Source: an uncultured Burkholderiaceae bacterium
GTDB lineage: Bacteria; Pseudomonadota; Gammaproteobacteria; Burkholderiales; Burkholderiaceae_B
Length of the DNA: 64,000 bases
NCBI GenBank assembly: GCA_934525625.1
Contig: CAKSZL010000001.1
Coordinates: 62,001 to 126,000, forward strand
Direction of reading: 5' to 3'
The notes under the pieces are model-generated. The model was not told the origin of the DNA, did no database searches, and saw only the letters and a program-made list of their open reading frames with translations. A program made the translations under genes and the position numbers. This document shows, in pieces, positions 33,266 to 42,351 of the stretch (its first letter is position 1; each line of letters begins with the position of its first letter).

Positions 33266-34039
33266 ATGCCAAAGCCTTTGCAAAAATCGGATGAAGACAA
33301 GCTGCTCCCAACCAAGGTGGCCGACCATACCGCCGCCCGGCTGGAGCAACTGATCGTCGAAAACGTGCTGCGCCCCGGGCAGCGCTTGCCGTCGGAAAGA
33401 CAGTTGATGGAACGCCTGGGCGTTTCGCGCAGCGCCCTGCGGGAGGGCCTGCAAATCCTGCGCACCCGGGGCATTATCGACACCGCGCACGGCAAGGGTT
33501 CTTTCGTCGCCAACCTGATGCGCCCGGCTTCGCCGCGCCCTTTGCTGCACATGCTGCAAACGCAGCCGCGCACCATCTACGACTTGCTGGAGGTACGCGA
33601 ATTCCTGGAAAGCGAGGCCGCCCGCCTGGCCGCCGAACGCGGCACCCTGAGCGACTATGCGCGTATTACGCAACGCTACGAAGACCTGCTCGCCGCGCAG
33701 CGCGAACCCACCGACACCGCCACGCATGCGCGCGTGGATCACGCCTTCCACATGGCCATCTGCGAGGCTTCGCACAACCCGGTGCTGCTGCATACGCTGG
33801 GCACGCTCAACGACTTGATGCTCAATTCCGTCTTCGCCACGCTAAGCAATCTGTATCACCGCAAAACGCAGAAAACCCGCATCGACAGACACCATGCGCG
33901 CCTGTACAACGCCGTCACCCAGAAGATGCCGCAACAGGCCTTCCGGGCCGCGCAAACGCATATACGCAGCGTGCGCGGCGACCTGCTGGCCATCGAGCAG
34001 GAAGAACACCGCATCATCCGGGCTACGCTGGCGTCCTGA
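33266..34039 (+). CDS. glcC: FadR-subfamily GntR regulator, GlcC-like
   Basis: 257 residues. The N-terminal winged helix (about 16-80) contains LRPGQRLPSERQLMERLGVS followed by RSALREGLQILRTRGII. The C-terminal FCD helical domain has the metal/effector pattern VREFLESEAARLA, HARVDHAFHMAICEASHNPV and HARLYNAV. It is divergent from glcDEF and flanked by its operators. No Shine-Dalgarno is visible before the ATG and no other in-frame start exists back to a stop at 33221, so the message may be leaderless or poorly translated. Confidence 0.88.
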   Translation: MPKPLQKSDEDKLLPTKVADHTAARLEQLIVENVLRPGQRLPSERQLMERLGVSRSALREGLQILRTRGIIDTAHGKGSFVANLMRPASPRPLLHMLQTQPRTIYDLLEVREFLESEAARLAAERGTLSDYARITQRYEDLLAAQREPTDTATHARVDHAFHMAICEASHNPVLLHTLGTLNDLMLNSVFATLSNLYHRKTQKTRIDRHHARLYNAVTQKMPQQAFRAAQTHIRSVRGDLLAIEQEEHRIIRATLAS

Positions 34040-34113
34040 TGCGCCTCGCACGCGCGTCGCGCACGGCAAGGCCGTGCTGCCCAAGGGCAACGGCGTCGAG
34101 CTCGTGAAACAAA

Positions 34114-34482
34114 TCAGGTAAGCAACACCGCCAGCCACACCGCCGCGGCCATCGCCAGCGTCAGCAGCACCGCGGCGCTGCCGATGTCTTTGGCCCGGCC
34201 TATCAGCGGATGATGTTCGGTCGACACGGCATCGGCCAGAGTCTCGACGGCGGAATTCAGCAATTCCACGACCAGCACGGCCGCCAGGCTGGCCAGCAGC
34301 AGCACGATCTGCAAGGCGTCGTCGCCCACCCAGAAGGCGCAGGGCGCCAGCACGGCGGCCAGCAGCAGTTCTTGACGGAATGCCGCCTCGTGCCTGAACG
34401 CGGCGCGCAGGCCGTTCAGCGAATAGCCCCATGCGCGCAGGATGCGCCGCCAGCCGGAAGTGCTTTTGAAGGAAGAAACCAT
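34114..34482 (-). CDS. dgkA: Diacylglycerol kinase
   Basis: 122 residues, three helices, matching bacterial DgkA. The catalytic segment VELLNSAVETLADAVSTEHH carries Glu and Asn ligands, followed by GRAKDIGSAAVLLTLAMA. The N-terminus is MVSSFKSTSGWRRILRAWGY. The longer upstream open frame is antisense to the YegP-like gene. It recycles diacylglycerol to phosphatidate in the inner membrane. Confidence 0.93.
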   Translation of the reverse strand: MVSSFKSTSGWRRILRAWGYSLNGLRAAFRHEAAFRQELLLAAVLAPCAFWVGDDALQIVLLLASLAAVLVVELLNSAVETLADAVSTEHHPLIGRAKDIGSAAVLLTLAMAAAVWLAVLLT

Positions 34483-34650
34483 GCGCGTATCGTAGCGTAA
34501 ACCGGCCCCGGCGCAGGCGCCGCACTGCCATGCGCCACTCCCGAAAATGACAAGCTTCGTCATTTTTGGCTTGTCGCCGCACACTTGGCCCCGCCGCTGC
34601 GACATACTGAGACCATCGCCCACCATCCAGTCTCTTTCCGGGAGGATCTC

Positions 34651-34980
34651 ATGAGCGGATACTACGAAGTCAAGCGCAGCGGCGATCAGTACATGTTCAA
34701 CCTCAAGGCCGGCAACCACGAGGTCATTCTGACCAGCGAGCGCTACACCACCAAGGCCGCCATGCTGGGCGGCATCGAGTCGGTGCGCAAGAACTCGCCT
34801 CTCGACGAGCGCTACCAGCGCAAGACCGCCTCCGACGGGCGGCCCTACTTTACCTTGGCCGCAAGCAACGGGCAGATCATCGGCAAAAGCCAGATGTACC
34901 AATCCGAACCCTCGCGCAACGGCGGCATCGAGTCCGTCAAGGTCAACGGCCCCACCACCATCGTCAAGGACGAAAACTAG
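34651..34980 (+). CDS. YegP/DUF1508 family protein
   Basis: 109 residues from MSGYYEVKRSGDQYMFNLKA, with GGGAGG ten bases before the ATG. Two tandem DUF1508 repeats are visible (YMFNLKAGNHEVILTSERYT and YFTLAASNGQIIGKSQMYQS, each followed by a GGIESV block). Small cytosolic protein of unknown function, often stress-linked. Divergent from dgkA. Confidence 0.88.
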   Translation: MSGYYEVKRSGDQYMFNLKAGNHEVILTSERYTTKAAMLGGIESVRKNSPLDERYQRKTASDGRPYFTLAASNGQIIGKSQMYQSEPSRNGGIESVKVNGPTTIVKDEN

Positions 34981-35040
34981 GCATACGCGGGGCATGCCGC
35001 CCTGCGTCATTCAATATGAGGCGAGCGCGAAGAAACGGTT

Positions 35041-36663
35041 TCAATCCGCCGCTTCTTCCACTTGCACCGCCGACTGGCCCGCATAGTGGCAAATGCGCCA
35101 GACGTGGTGTGCGGCGCGCTCCAGCCACAGCATGGCGTCCAGCATTTGCAGCGCCTCGCCCGGTTCGCGCTGGCCGCCGGCGGTTTCCTGCATGACTCTG
35201 CTGCGCGCCTGATGGCGCAGTTGCGCGACTTGGCCGGCCCGGGCTTCCAGCTCATCCACCGCCTGCGGCGCGATCATGGCGTCTTCGGCGTCCAGCAGCC
35301 CCGCCGCTTGCGTCGCCATGCCGGCGAACAGCTCGCGCGCCTGGGCCAGCTCCATCATGCCGGCCTGCGGCGTCAGCGCGGGCAACCGCCGCGCACGCGA
35401 CTCCAGGCGCAGCAGATGATCCAGCACGTGCATCTGGCATAGGCGCTGCGCGGCCAGCTCGTGTTCGTCCCGCGAAGCCGGAATATGGGTGAAGTAGTCT
35501 TGCACGGCGCGCAGCGCCGCTTCCGCGCCGGCCAGATCCTTCGGGGAAATCTGCCGCGCCAGCGGCGCTTCGCCCGGCGTTACCTCGAAGGCTTGGCGCA
35601 TGGCGCGCATGAGCATACCGGCGATGGCCCGCAGCGATTGCTGCGAGGCTGCCAGCGCCAGCGCCGGCACCTGCCATTGCGAACTGTCCAGCCAGCGCGT
35701 GGGCGAATCGCTGCGCTCGGGCAGCAGGCGTTCGATACGCCGCGCGAACCAGGCCGCATGCGGCAGGAACACCGCCACGCCCAGGCCGATGAACAGGGTA
35801 TGAAAGGCCGCCAGGCTGACGCCGCCGGGTTCCAGCCCCAGATGATGCTGGGCGAAACCCAGCACGGCCAGCAAGACCGGCAGCAACAGCATGGCGATGA
35901 TGCCGCTGGAGAAGTTGAACACCACGTGCGCCAGGGCCGTGCGCTTGGCCAGCAGCGAGCCGCCCAGCGCGGCCAGCACGCCCGTCAACGTCGTGCCGAT
36001 GGCCGCGCCTATCACTACGACGGCCGCCAGTTCGAAGTCGACCGCGCCGCTGTCCAGCGCCGTCAATGTCGTGGCCACCGTGGCCGTGGACGATTGCAGC
36101 AGCACCGTCATCAGCACGCCGACGCCCAGCGCGATCAAGCGCCCCGGCCAGCCCGAGCCGACCAGCGACGACAGCGAGAACCATTCGGCGGCGTCCGCCA
36201 TGCCGGCCTGCATGGTGTCGATGCCGACGAACAGCATGCCGAAGCCGGCCAGCGCCGTGCCCATGTGGCGCCAGCGGCCGCCTATCAGCAGGCGCATCAG
36301 CCCTCCCAAGCCGATGAGCGGCATCGTATAAAAACCCAGATCGACCTCCAGGCCCAAGGTGGAGATGATCCAGCCGGTGCCGGTGGTGCCCAGGCTGGCG
36401 CCCATGACCACGCCCAACGCCTGGGCGAAGCTGATGAGCCCCGCGCTGACGAAACCAATGAGGGTGACGGTGGTGGCCGCGGACGACTGCACCACCAGCG
36501 TGATCAAGGCGCCCGACACGAAGGCCTTGACGGGCGAGCCGGTAAAGCGCAGCAAGGCGCGCCGCAGCGCGTCGCCGGCAAAGCGGGTCAGGCCGTCGCT
36601 GAGCAGCGACATGCCGATCAGGAACAGGCCTATGCCGCCCAGGAGTTGAAAAGCCATCTGCAT
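35041..36663 (-). CDS. Na/Pi cotransporter family protein (NptA-like with PhoU-like tail)
   Basis: 540 residues. The membrane half has the two QSS repeats of Na/Pi cotransporters (VVQSSAATTVTLIGFVSAGL and LLQSSTATVATTLTALDSGA). The C-terminal 200 residues are helical and PhoU-like, with no membrane segments. Probably imports phosphate with Na+ or handles phosphate balance. No neighbour is clearly linked; convergent with the YegP-like gene. Confidence 0.9.
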   Translation of the reverse strand: MQMAFQLLGGIGLFLIGMSLLSDGLTRFAGDALRRALLRFTGSPVKAFVSGALITLVVQSSAATTVTLIGFVSAGLISFAQALGVVMGASLGTTGTGWIISTLGLEVDLGFYTMPLIGLGGLMRLLIGGRWRHMGTALAGFGMLFVGIDTMQAGMADAAEWFSLSSLVGSGWPGRLIALGVGVLMTVLLQSSTATVATTLTALDSGAVDFELAAVVVIGAAIGTTLTGVLAALGGSLLAKRTALAHVVFNFSSGIIAMLLLPVLLAVLGFAQHHLGLEPGGVSLAAFHTLFIGLGVAVFLPHAAWFARRIERLLPERSDSPTRWLDSSQWQVPALALAASQQSLRAIAGMLMRAMRQAFEVTPGEAPLARQISPKDLAGAEAALRAVQDYFTHIPASRDEHELAAQRLCQMHVLDHLLRLESRARRLPALTPQAGMMELAQARELFAGMATQAAGLLDAEDAMIAPQAVDELEARAGQVAQLRHQARSRVMQETAGGQREPGEALQMLDAMLWLERAAHHVWRICHYAGQSAVQVEEAAD

Positions 36664-36826
36664 ACGGACTCCGGCTAGTGCCCCGATTGGTTGGTTCGTG
36701 TATTTATATTCGGATTAGCCAAACAGGATACTCGGGCCCGCGCCGCTTAAGCAGCGGCCCTGAAATACGCCGGCTTTCAGCAACCGGCACTGGGCCGAAA
36801 TTGTAATCAATCCGGCAGGCCCGGCG

Positions 36827-37813
36827 TCATTGGCCGGCGTCGCCAGCCGCTTTGCCTTGCACCGTATTTGCGATGGTGTGGCCGTTGTGGCGCATCATGT
36901 CCAGGTAGGTGTCGGCCTCGCCGCCCGGCGCGGAGAGCGTGTCGGCATACAGCGTGCCGCCCACGGACATGCCCGTCTCGCTTGCCAGGCGCCGCACCAG
37001 GCGCGGATTGGCGTTCCGCTCCAGGAAGATGGCCGCCACCTGCTGACCGCGCAGTTGTTCGATGAGGCGCCGCATGTCGGCGGCGGTGGCTTCGGCGTCC
37101 GTGGACACGCCGGTGGGCGATAGAAACGTCAGGCCGTAGGTGTGGCCAAAGTAACGGAAGGCCTGGTGCGCCGTCAGCACCGTGCGGCTTTGCGCTGGCA
37201 GGCCGCCCAGCATGCCGCGCAATTCCTCGTGCAGCGCCTGCAGGCGGGCGGTGTAGTCTTGCGCCCGGGCTTTATAAACATCGCAGCCCTCGGCGTCCAC
37301 GCCGCACAGCGCCTGCGCCAGATTACGCACGTAAACAATGGCGTTGGGCACCGATTGCCAGGCGTGGGGGTCGTAATGGCCATGATGGTCGTGGCCGTCG
37401 TCGTGCGCATGGTCGTCGTGGGCATGGTCATGGCCGCCGCCCGACGGCAGCAGCACGGCGTTGTCGCTGAGCGCCGCCACCGGCGCCTTGCCCGCGCCGG
37501 CCTTGATCAGGCGTTCGAGAAAACCTTCGAAATGCAATCCGTTGACGACGACCAGATCGGCCGAGGACACCGCCGCGACGTCGGCGGGCCGGGGTTCGTA
37601 GACGTGGGCGTCCTGGCCGGGTCCGGCGATTACCGTGAGTTCGACGCGCTCGCCCCCGACTTCGCGCACGAAGTCGCCCAGTATCGAGAAGCTGGCCACT
37701 ACCTTGACCGGCGCGGCCTGCGCCAGACCGGTTAAAGCTAGAAGCCCCCACGCCGCGCAGGCTGACGCCAGCTTGCTGCCCGACAATAAAAAGAGACGAC
37801 GTACACCGCGCAT
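36827..37813 (-). CDS. znuA: Zinc ABC transporter periplasmic binding protein, ZnuA-like
   Basis: 328 residues from MRGVRRLFLL, with a signal peptide ending LTGLAQA. Cluster A-I metal-binding fold: Zn ligand His in GQDAHVYEPRPADV, a His/Asp-rich loop (HDHAHDDHAHDDGHDHHGHY) typical of zinc receptors, His in TAHQAFRYFGHTYG, and Asp/Glu region near the C-terminus. No permease or ATPase genes (znuBC) lie nearby. A Zur-like box is 73 bases upstream. The in-frame start 18 codons upstream gives a basic extension and is less likely. Confidence 0.87.
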   Translation of the reverse strand: MRGVRRLFLLSGSKLASACAAWGLLALTGLAQAAPVKVVASFSILGDFVREVGGERVELTVIAGPGQDAHVYEPRPADVAAVSSADLVVVNGLHFEGFLERLIKAGAGKAPVAALSDNAVLLPSGGGHDHAHDDHAHDDGHDHHGHYDPHAWQSVPNAIVYVRNLAQALCGVDAEGCDVYKARAQDYTARLQALHEELRGMLGGLPAQSRTVLTAHQAFRYFGHTYGLTFLSPTGVSTDAEATAADMRRLIEQLRGQQVAAIFLERNANPRLVRRLASETGMSVGGTLYADTLSAPGGEADTYLDMMRHNGHTIANTVQGKAAGDAGQ

Positions 37814-37885
37814 GAGATTGCCTTTCCTTGCCGTGAGTCGTGCGGCGTTCGCACAGCGGCGCGGCACTCTTGAAATCCCAAAAAC

Positions 37886-37898
37886 GTTACATTATAAC
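37886..37898 (-). promoter_or_regulatory. Zur-like operator upstream of znuA
   Basis: GTTATAATGTAAC (minus strand), close to the core of the Zur consensus GTTATANTATAAC and embedded in GAAATT...CGTTTT. It lies between hutC's 3' end (37904) and znuA's start (37813), in the expected promoter position. Confidence 0.6.
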
Positions 37899-37903
37899 AA
37901 TTT

Positions 37904-38647
37904 CTACAGGCTGCCCTCGAACTGATACCGGCTGCCCGGATACCACATGGTGACCACCGAGGCCACCTGGTTGAAGGAGAAGGTTTTGCGATGCAGCACC
38001 AGACAGGGCTCGTCCTGCGCGCCGCCGAGCATGCCGGCAATGGCGGGCGGAGCCTTGACCGCCTCGATGCGGTAGTTGACGCGCTGCAAGGGGGCGACCG
38101 CCATCAGGTATTCGTTGGGCGTGGTGACGGCGAAATCCAGCGTCATGTAGGCGGGCGCGATGGCGGGGTTGGCCCAGCGGTCTTCCACCTGTATGGGCAC
38201 GTCGTTGTCGAAGTGCACGATGATGGAGTGATACAGCGGCTGCCCGGTTTTCAGGGCGAACCTCTCGGCCAGGGCCGCAGTGGACGGCACTTCTTCCAAT
38301 ACGTGCAACTGGCTGCGGTAGCGATGGCCGCGGCCCCGGACTTCCTCCGCGATGCTTTTTATCTCGACCAGCGTGGCCTGGTATTTTTGCTGCGCCACGT
38401 AGGTGCCCGAGCCCTGGCGGCGGCTGAGCACGCCTTCGGCCGTCAGCTCGCGTATCGCCCGGTTCACCGTCATGCGCGAGACGCCGAACTGCACGGCCAG
38501 GCTTTCTTCGGCGGGGATGACGTCCCCCTCTTTCCAGTAGCCGGACTGCACTTGCTCAAGCAGGTACAGCTTGATGCGCTCGTACTGCGGCACGCGGTTG
38601 GGCTCGGCTTTCGATTTGGCATGGCGTACCGGTGAGTCGTCGATCAC
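37904..38647 (-). CDS. hutC: HutC: GntR-family repressor of histidine/urocanate utilisation
   Basis: 247 residues. GntR winged helix (about 20-85) with GDVIPAEESLAVQFGVSRMT and VNRAIRELTAEGVLSRRQGS, then a UTRA effector domain (YHSIIVHFDNDVPIQVEDRW). Family members sense urocanate. A perfect 12-bp palindrome typical of HutC sites lies 60 bases upstream and is shared with the divergent livK promoter, so the gene is probably autoregulated. Confidence 0.92.
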   Translation of the reverse strand: MIDDSPVRHAKSKAEPNRVPQYERIKLYLLEQVQSGYWKEGDVIPAEESLAVQFGVSRMTVNRAIRELTAEGVLSRRQGSGTYVAQQKYQATLVEIKSIAEEVRGRGHRYRSQLHVLEEVPSTAALAERFALKTGQPLYHSIIVHFDNDVPIQVEDRWANPAIAPAYMTLDFAVTTPNEYLMAVAPLQRVNYRIEAVKAPPAIAGMLGGAQDEPCLVLHRKTFSFNQVASVVTMWYPGSRYQFEGSL

Positions 38648-38697
38648 AACGGTGTCTCCTAGGTATTTTCACGGACAAAAAACAGGGCTTCAGGTTC

Positions 38698-38726
38698 TTG
38701 TGCGGTTTGTATATACAACTTACACT
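38698..38726 (+). promoter_or_regulatory. livK1 promoter with HutC operator between -35 and -10
   Basis: TTGTGC (38698-38703), 17-bp spacer, TACACT (38721-38726). The spacer contains TTGTATATACAA (38707-38718), identical in sequence and position to the second copy at 49160-49188. This matches the published HutC consensus CTTGTATATACAAG in its inner 12 bp. Repression by occlusion is expected. Confidence 0.7.
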
Positions 38727-38890
38727 GATCTGAAGAAAAATAATACTGGCGCCGTGTCACCGAACATGACGCCAGGCCATATATCAACAATAAAGCCCCT
38801 GTCGGGGCGGCGGCCGCGAGGCGCGGCGCAGGCGTCATTTTTGCCTGCGGGCGCCCCGGGCCGCAAGCAACCTTTAACCGGAGACATACG

Positions 38891-40048
38891 ATGAAACACG
38901 TCCGCCTCAAATCCCTTGCCGTTGCGCTGTGCCTGGGCGCGGCCGCCTATTCGGGCGGCGCGCTGGCCGACATCAAGATCGGCTTCAACGTGCCGCTGAC
39001 CGGCTTCGCCGCCTTCGACGGCAAATCGGCGCTGCACGGCGCCGAGCTGGCCGTCGAGCGCGCCAACGCCCAGGGCGGCATCAACGGCGAAAAACTCCAG
39101 CTCGTGGTCTACGACGACCAGGCCTCGGCCAAGGAAGCCGTGCCCGTCGCCACCCGCCTGGTCGAACGCGATAAGGTCATCGGCGCCGTCTCCGGTTCGT
39201 ACTCGGCGGCCTCGCGCGCGGCGGCCGGCATCTTCCACAACGCCGGCGTGCCCTACGTGGCCGCCTACACCATCGATCCCAGCGTCACGCAGGCCGGCGA
39301 CTACGTCTTCCGCGTCACCATGATGGGCGAGGTTCAAGGCAAAGGCGGCGCCAAGCTCGTCAACAACCTGGGCGCCAAGCGCGTCACCCTGGTGACGATG
39401 AAAAACGACTTCGGCCAAGCCCTGGCGGCCGGCTTCAAAGAAGCCGCTCCGCAATTCGACCTGAACATCGTCAGCGAATACGAATATGCGCTTTCCGACC
39501 GCCAGTTCGGCGCGCTGGTCGCCAAGATCAAGTCCGACAAGCCCGACGCCATCTACGCCTCGGGCTATTACTTCACCGCCGGCCCCCTCATCTCGCAGTT
39601 GCGCGCCGCCGGCGTGACCGCCCCCGTCATCGGCCAGCAAGGCTATGACGGCGACAAGTTCATCGAGATCGCCGGCCCCGCCGCCGAAGGCGTCCTCATC
39701 ACCACCACGCTCGACCGCGACTCCCAAGTGCCCGTCACCAAGGCCTTCCTGGAAGACTTCCAGAAAGTGGCCGGCCACGGCGCCGACATGGTGGGCGCGG
39801 CGGCCTACAGCGCCACCGCCATCCTCATCGAAGGCCTGCGCAAGACGGGCGGCAAGGGCGGCGCCGAACTGCGCGACGCCATCGCCGCCGACACCTACGA
39901 CACCCCCAGCGGCAAGCTGGCTTTCAACGACCTGCACGAAGTCGACACCGACATCCAGGTGCAGGTCGTGAAGGACAAGGCCTGGCGCCATCATTCCGTC
40001 ATTTCCGACCCAGTGCTGCTTGCTGCGCCCACGCGTGCGGGCAAGTAG
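38891..40048 (+). CDS. LivK-like ABC binding protein, copy 1 (hut regulon)
   Basis: 385 residues with a signal peptide (VALCLGAAAYSGGALA-DIKIG). Branched-chain amino acid-type receptor: IGFNVPLTGFAAFDGKSALH, GAVSGSYSAASRAAAG and IYASGYYFTAGPLISQL. Nearly the same protein is encoded at 49307-50461 (about 85% identical by eye). It lies beside hutC, so it probably binds histidine, urocanate or a related imidazole. The PhyH-type gene follows by 22 nt. No permease genes are on this side of the island. Confidence 0.9.
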   Translation: MKHVRLKSLAVALCLGAAAYSGGALADIKIGFNVPLTGFAAFDGKSALHGAELAVERANAQGGINGEKLQLVVYDDQASAKEAVPVATRLVERDKVIGAVSGSYSAASRAAAGIFHNAGVPYVAAYTIDPSVTQAGDYVFRVTMMGEVQGKGGAKLVNNLGAKRVTLVTMKNDFGQALAAGFKEAAPQFDLNIVSEYEYALSDRQFGALVAKIKSDKPDAIYASGYYFTAGPLISQLRAAGVTAPVIGQQGYDGDKFIEIAGPAAEGVLITTTLDRDSQVPVTKAFLEDFQKVAGHGADMVGAAAYSATAILIEGLRKTGGKGGAELRDAIAADTYDTPSGKLAFNDLHEVDTDIQVQVVKDKAWRHHSVISDPVLLAAPTRAGK

Positions 40049-40070
40049 CGCGGCCATTCTGGAGACATCA

Positions 40071-40910
40071 ATGAACCGCAGCATCCAAGAACGCATACGC
40101 GCCGTCGTCACCCCCGAGCAGATCGAAGCCTTCCAGCGGGACGGCGCCATTTGCCTGAAAGGCCTGCTCAGCCCCGAAGAAGTCGCCCTGCTGAAAAGCG
40201 GCATAGACGAAAACCTGGCGCATCCCAGCCCCCGGGGCAAAGTGGCCAGCCAGGCCAACGACCCCGGCAGCTTCTTCCAGGACTTCTGCAACTGGCAGGA
40301 AAACGAGGCCTACCGCCGCTTCATCTTCGAGTCTCCCGTCGGCCAGACGGCGGGCCTGCTGATGGGCTGCGAAACCGTGCGGCTGTATCACGACCACCTG
40401 CTGGTCAAGGAGCCCCGCACGCAGCAGCGCACGCCCTGGCACCAGGACCAGCCCTATTACAACGTCGAGGGCCGGCAGAACTGCAGCATGTGGATCTCGG
40501 TAGACCCGGTCGCGCGCGCCTCCACGCTGGAATTCGTCGCCGGCTCGCACAAGGGGCCGTGGCTGATGCCGCGCTCGTTCAAGGAGAACCAGGCCAAGTG
40601 GTTCCCCGAGGGCTCGCTGGTCGACCTGCCCGACATCGAGGCCGCACGTGGCGATTACCCCATCGTGGGCTGGGAAATCGAGCCGGGCGACGTGGTGTGC
40701 TTCCACATGCTGACCCTGCACGGGGCCGGCGGCGTGGCCGAAGACCGCCGCCGCCGGGTGTTTTCGGTGCGCTTCCTGGGCGACGACATGCGCCACGCGC
40801 CGCGTCCCTGGACGACCTCGCCGGAATTCCCGGGGCTGCGCGAACGCCTGCCCGAAGGCGCGCCGCTGAACGACGAGCTCTTCCCCGTGCTCTGGGAAAA
40901 ATCCGCCTGA
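40071..40910 (+). CDS. Phytanoyl-CoA dioxygenase (PhyH) family Fe(II)/2-oxoglutarate oxygenase
   Basis: 279 residues, ATG after GGAGACATCA. The facial triad is visible: His124 and Asp126 in TPWHQDQPYY, His217 in MLTLHGAGG, with a 2-oxoglutarate Arg in RRRVFSVRF. It should hydroxylate a small substrate using O2 and 2-oxoglutarate. Its place directly after a HutC-controlled binding protein suggests a hydroxylated or N-methylated imidazole as substrate; this is inference. Confidence 0.85.
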   Translation: MNRSIQERIRAVVTPEQIEAFQRDGAICLKGLLSPEEVALLKSGIDENLAHPSPRGKVASQANDPGSFFQDFCNWQENEAYRRFIFESPVGQTAGLLMGCETVRLYHDHLLVKEPRTQQRTPWHQDQPYYNVEGRQNCSMWISVDPVARASTLEFVAGSHKGPWLMPRSFKENQAKWFPEGSLVDLPDIEAARGDYPIVGWEIEPGDVVCFHMLTLHGAGGVAEDRRRRVFSVRFLGDDMRHAPRPWTTSPEFPGLRERLPEGAPLNDELFPVLWEKSA

Positions 40911-40945
40911 ACGTCGTCGCGCCCGCGCGCTCCACCCGATGAAAT

Positions 40946-40988
40946 CTAAGTGGTCGGAGCTGAATAATTCGTCGGCCCTGAAATATTC
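40946..40988 (+). repeat. Left boundary of the island: two tandem 18-bp repeats
   Basis: GTCGGAGCTGAATAATTC (40953-40970) is followed directly by GTCGGCCCTGAAATATTC (40971-40988), 14 of 18 identical. The first 13 bases of the second copy are the exact reverse complement of 49108-49120. TAAGTG precedes the first repeat and also follows 49120, like a 6-bp target duplication. Multiple repeats at an end occur in IS21- and Tn7-type transposons; the family here is unassigned. Confidence 0.5.
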
Positions 40989-41010
40989 ATTTCGACCGTC
41001 AAGGACCGCT

Positions 41011-42270
41011 TCACGCCGCCAGGAGCGCCGGTTTTATTGAGCTGACACGGCGGTTGATTCGACCACTGTGTCGCCGTGAAACCAAGATTGACCAGAATCG
41101 ACCTTTATCAATGTCTTTTTGCAGGCGCAAAAAAAGACGCCACAGGAAGGGCACGCCCTTCTTGACAATCATGCGCAGCAGCCATTTGATGTTGTAGCCC
41201 GCTGCGCACAGCACCGCGTGCAATCGGTCACCGTGTTCGCCTTTCAGATGACAGCGATCCATTCGATGATCCGACTTCAAGTGGCCGATGATGGGCTCAA
41301 TGGCCTGGCGCCGCTTAAGCTGCCTTCTCTCCTGCGCCGTCAACCGCTTGGGTTTGCCCCGGTGGATGATGCGCACGCCGGGGTTCTCGGCATCCACGCC
41401 CCGATAGCCCAGATCCACAAACACCGTGACCAGCTTATCGGCGCAGTCCTGCATCAGAATGGTGGCCTGCTCCAGTCCACTTCTGGCGCGTGCCAGGCGT
41501 ACAGCTTGGGCTGCCCGTTGACCGCCTTGCGTTGCGCGCTCTGCGCCGCAATGCGTTGGGCCTTATCCAGAACCTCGCTCAAGGCGTCACGAACTGCCTG
41601 CCCCATCGCGCTGGCTTTGCGATCCATCTCGCGCACAAGCCGCCCCACAATGGTTCGCTGGCGCTTGATCGCCCGGCGCAGACGCTTGAACTGGCGCGCG
41701 TGGGCATAGCGCCCGGCCTGACGGCTCAGTTGTCCGCCTTCCTTGGCAAAGGTCTGCTTCAGCGCGATGCCGGCGGCCTTGGCTGCGTCCACCAGCTTGA
41801 TGCGTGCCGTCTCCAGCAGCCGGCTGTCCGTCGCGATGGGCAATGGCCTTCTCCTGTACCGTGCTGTCCACGATCACCCGGCTCAGCTCCTGGGGCTTGA
41901 TCAACTTCAGTTCAACCGCCACGTTGAGGGTCTGCGCCAGCAATTCCTCTACACCGTCTTCGCCCAGCAGTTTGCGGAACTTCACCAGTGTGGTGGCGTC
42001 GCAAGGCTGGCGGTGTTCAAAGTACGCCTGCCCCGCGAAAAACTGCCATGTCGGTGTCTCGCCAAACAGATCCAGCTCGGGCATCGCCTCGCCTTCGTGG
42101 GCCTTGCGAACAAACCGATGCGCTACCCCGGCTTCGATCTCCTGCCACGGCATGCGCGAGGCCAGCACCGCCAACGAATGGCGCAGGTCCATCATCTGGT
42201 CAATGCGCGCACGGAAAAAATCGTCGGTGGCGGGGCAAGCGAACATGGCGATCAAACTCCCAGAAAACAA
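41011..42270 (-). pseudogene. Decayed IS5-family transposase
   Basis: Three fragments read in order: 42246-41850 (DDFFRARIDQMMDLRHSLAV through VIVDSTVQEKAIAH), 41843-41470 (TDSRLLETARIKL through KLYAWHAPEV) and 41470-41011 (QATILMQDCADKLVTVFVDL to HLKSDHRMDRCHLKGEHGDR). Compared with relatives I remember, about 45 residues are missing after ELDLFG (near 42060, in frame), there is a frameshift near 41840, and about 50 residues are missing after HAPEV (near 41475). No active transposase can be made. Terminal repeats could not be fixed. Confidence 0.85.
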
Positions 42271-42351
42271 CCACTATTAGACAAAAAATTGGGAGTTATG
42301 GGTATGGGATATGACCCGGATACTCAGGGCTCATGCGGGGTGCGGAGATTA

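Noticed and set aside
34040..34113. GCACGG/CCGTGC stem between glcC and dgkA stops
   Set aside because: Short 6-bp stem without T-run; could be a weak terminator but is not distinctive.
36755..36767. CGGCCCTGAAATA word resembling the island end repeats
   Set aside because: Only 13 bases, no second end or target duplication nearby; probably chance.
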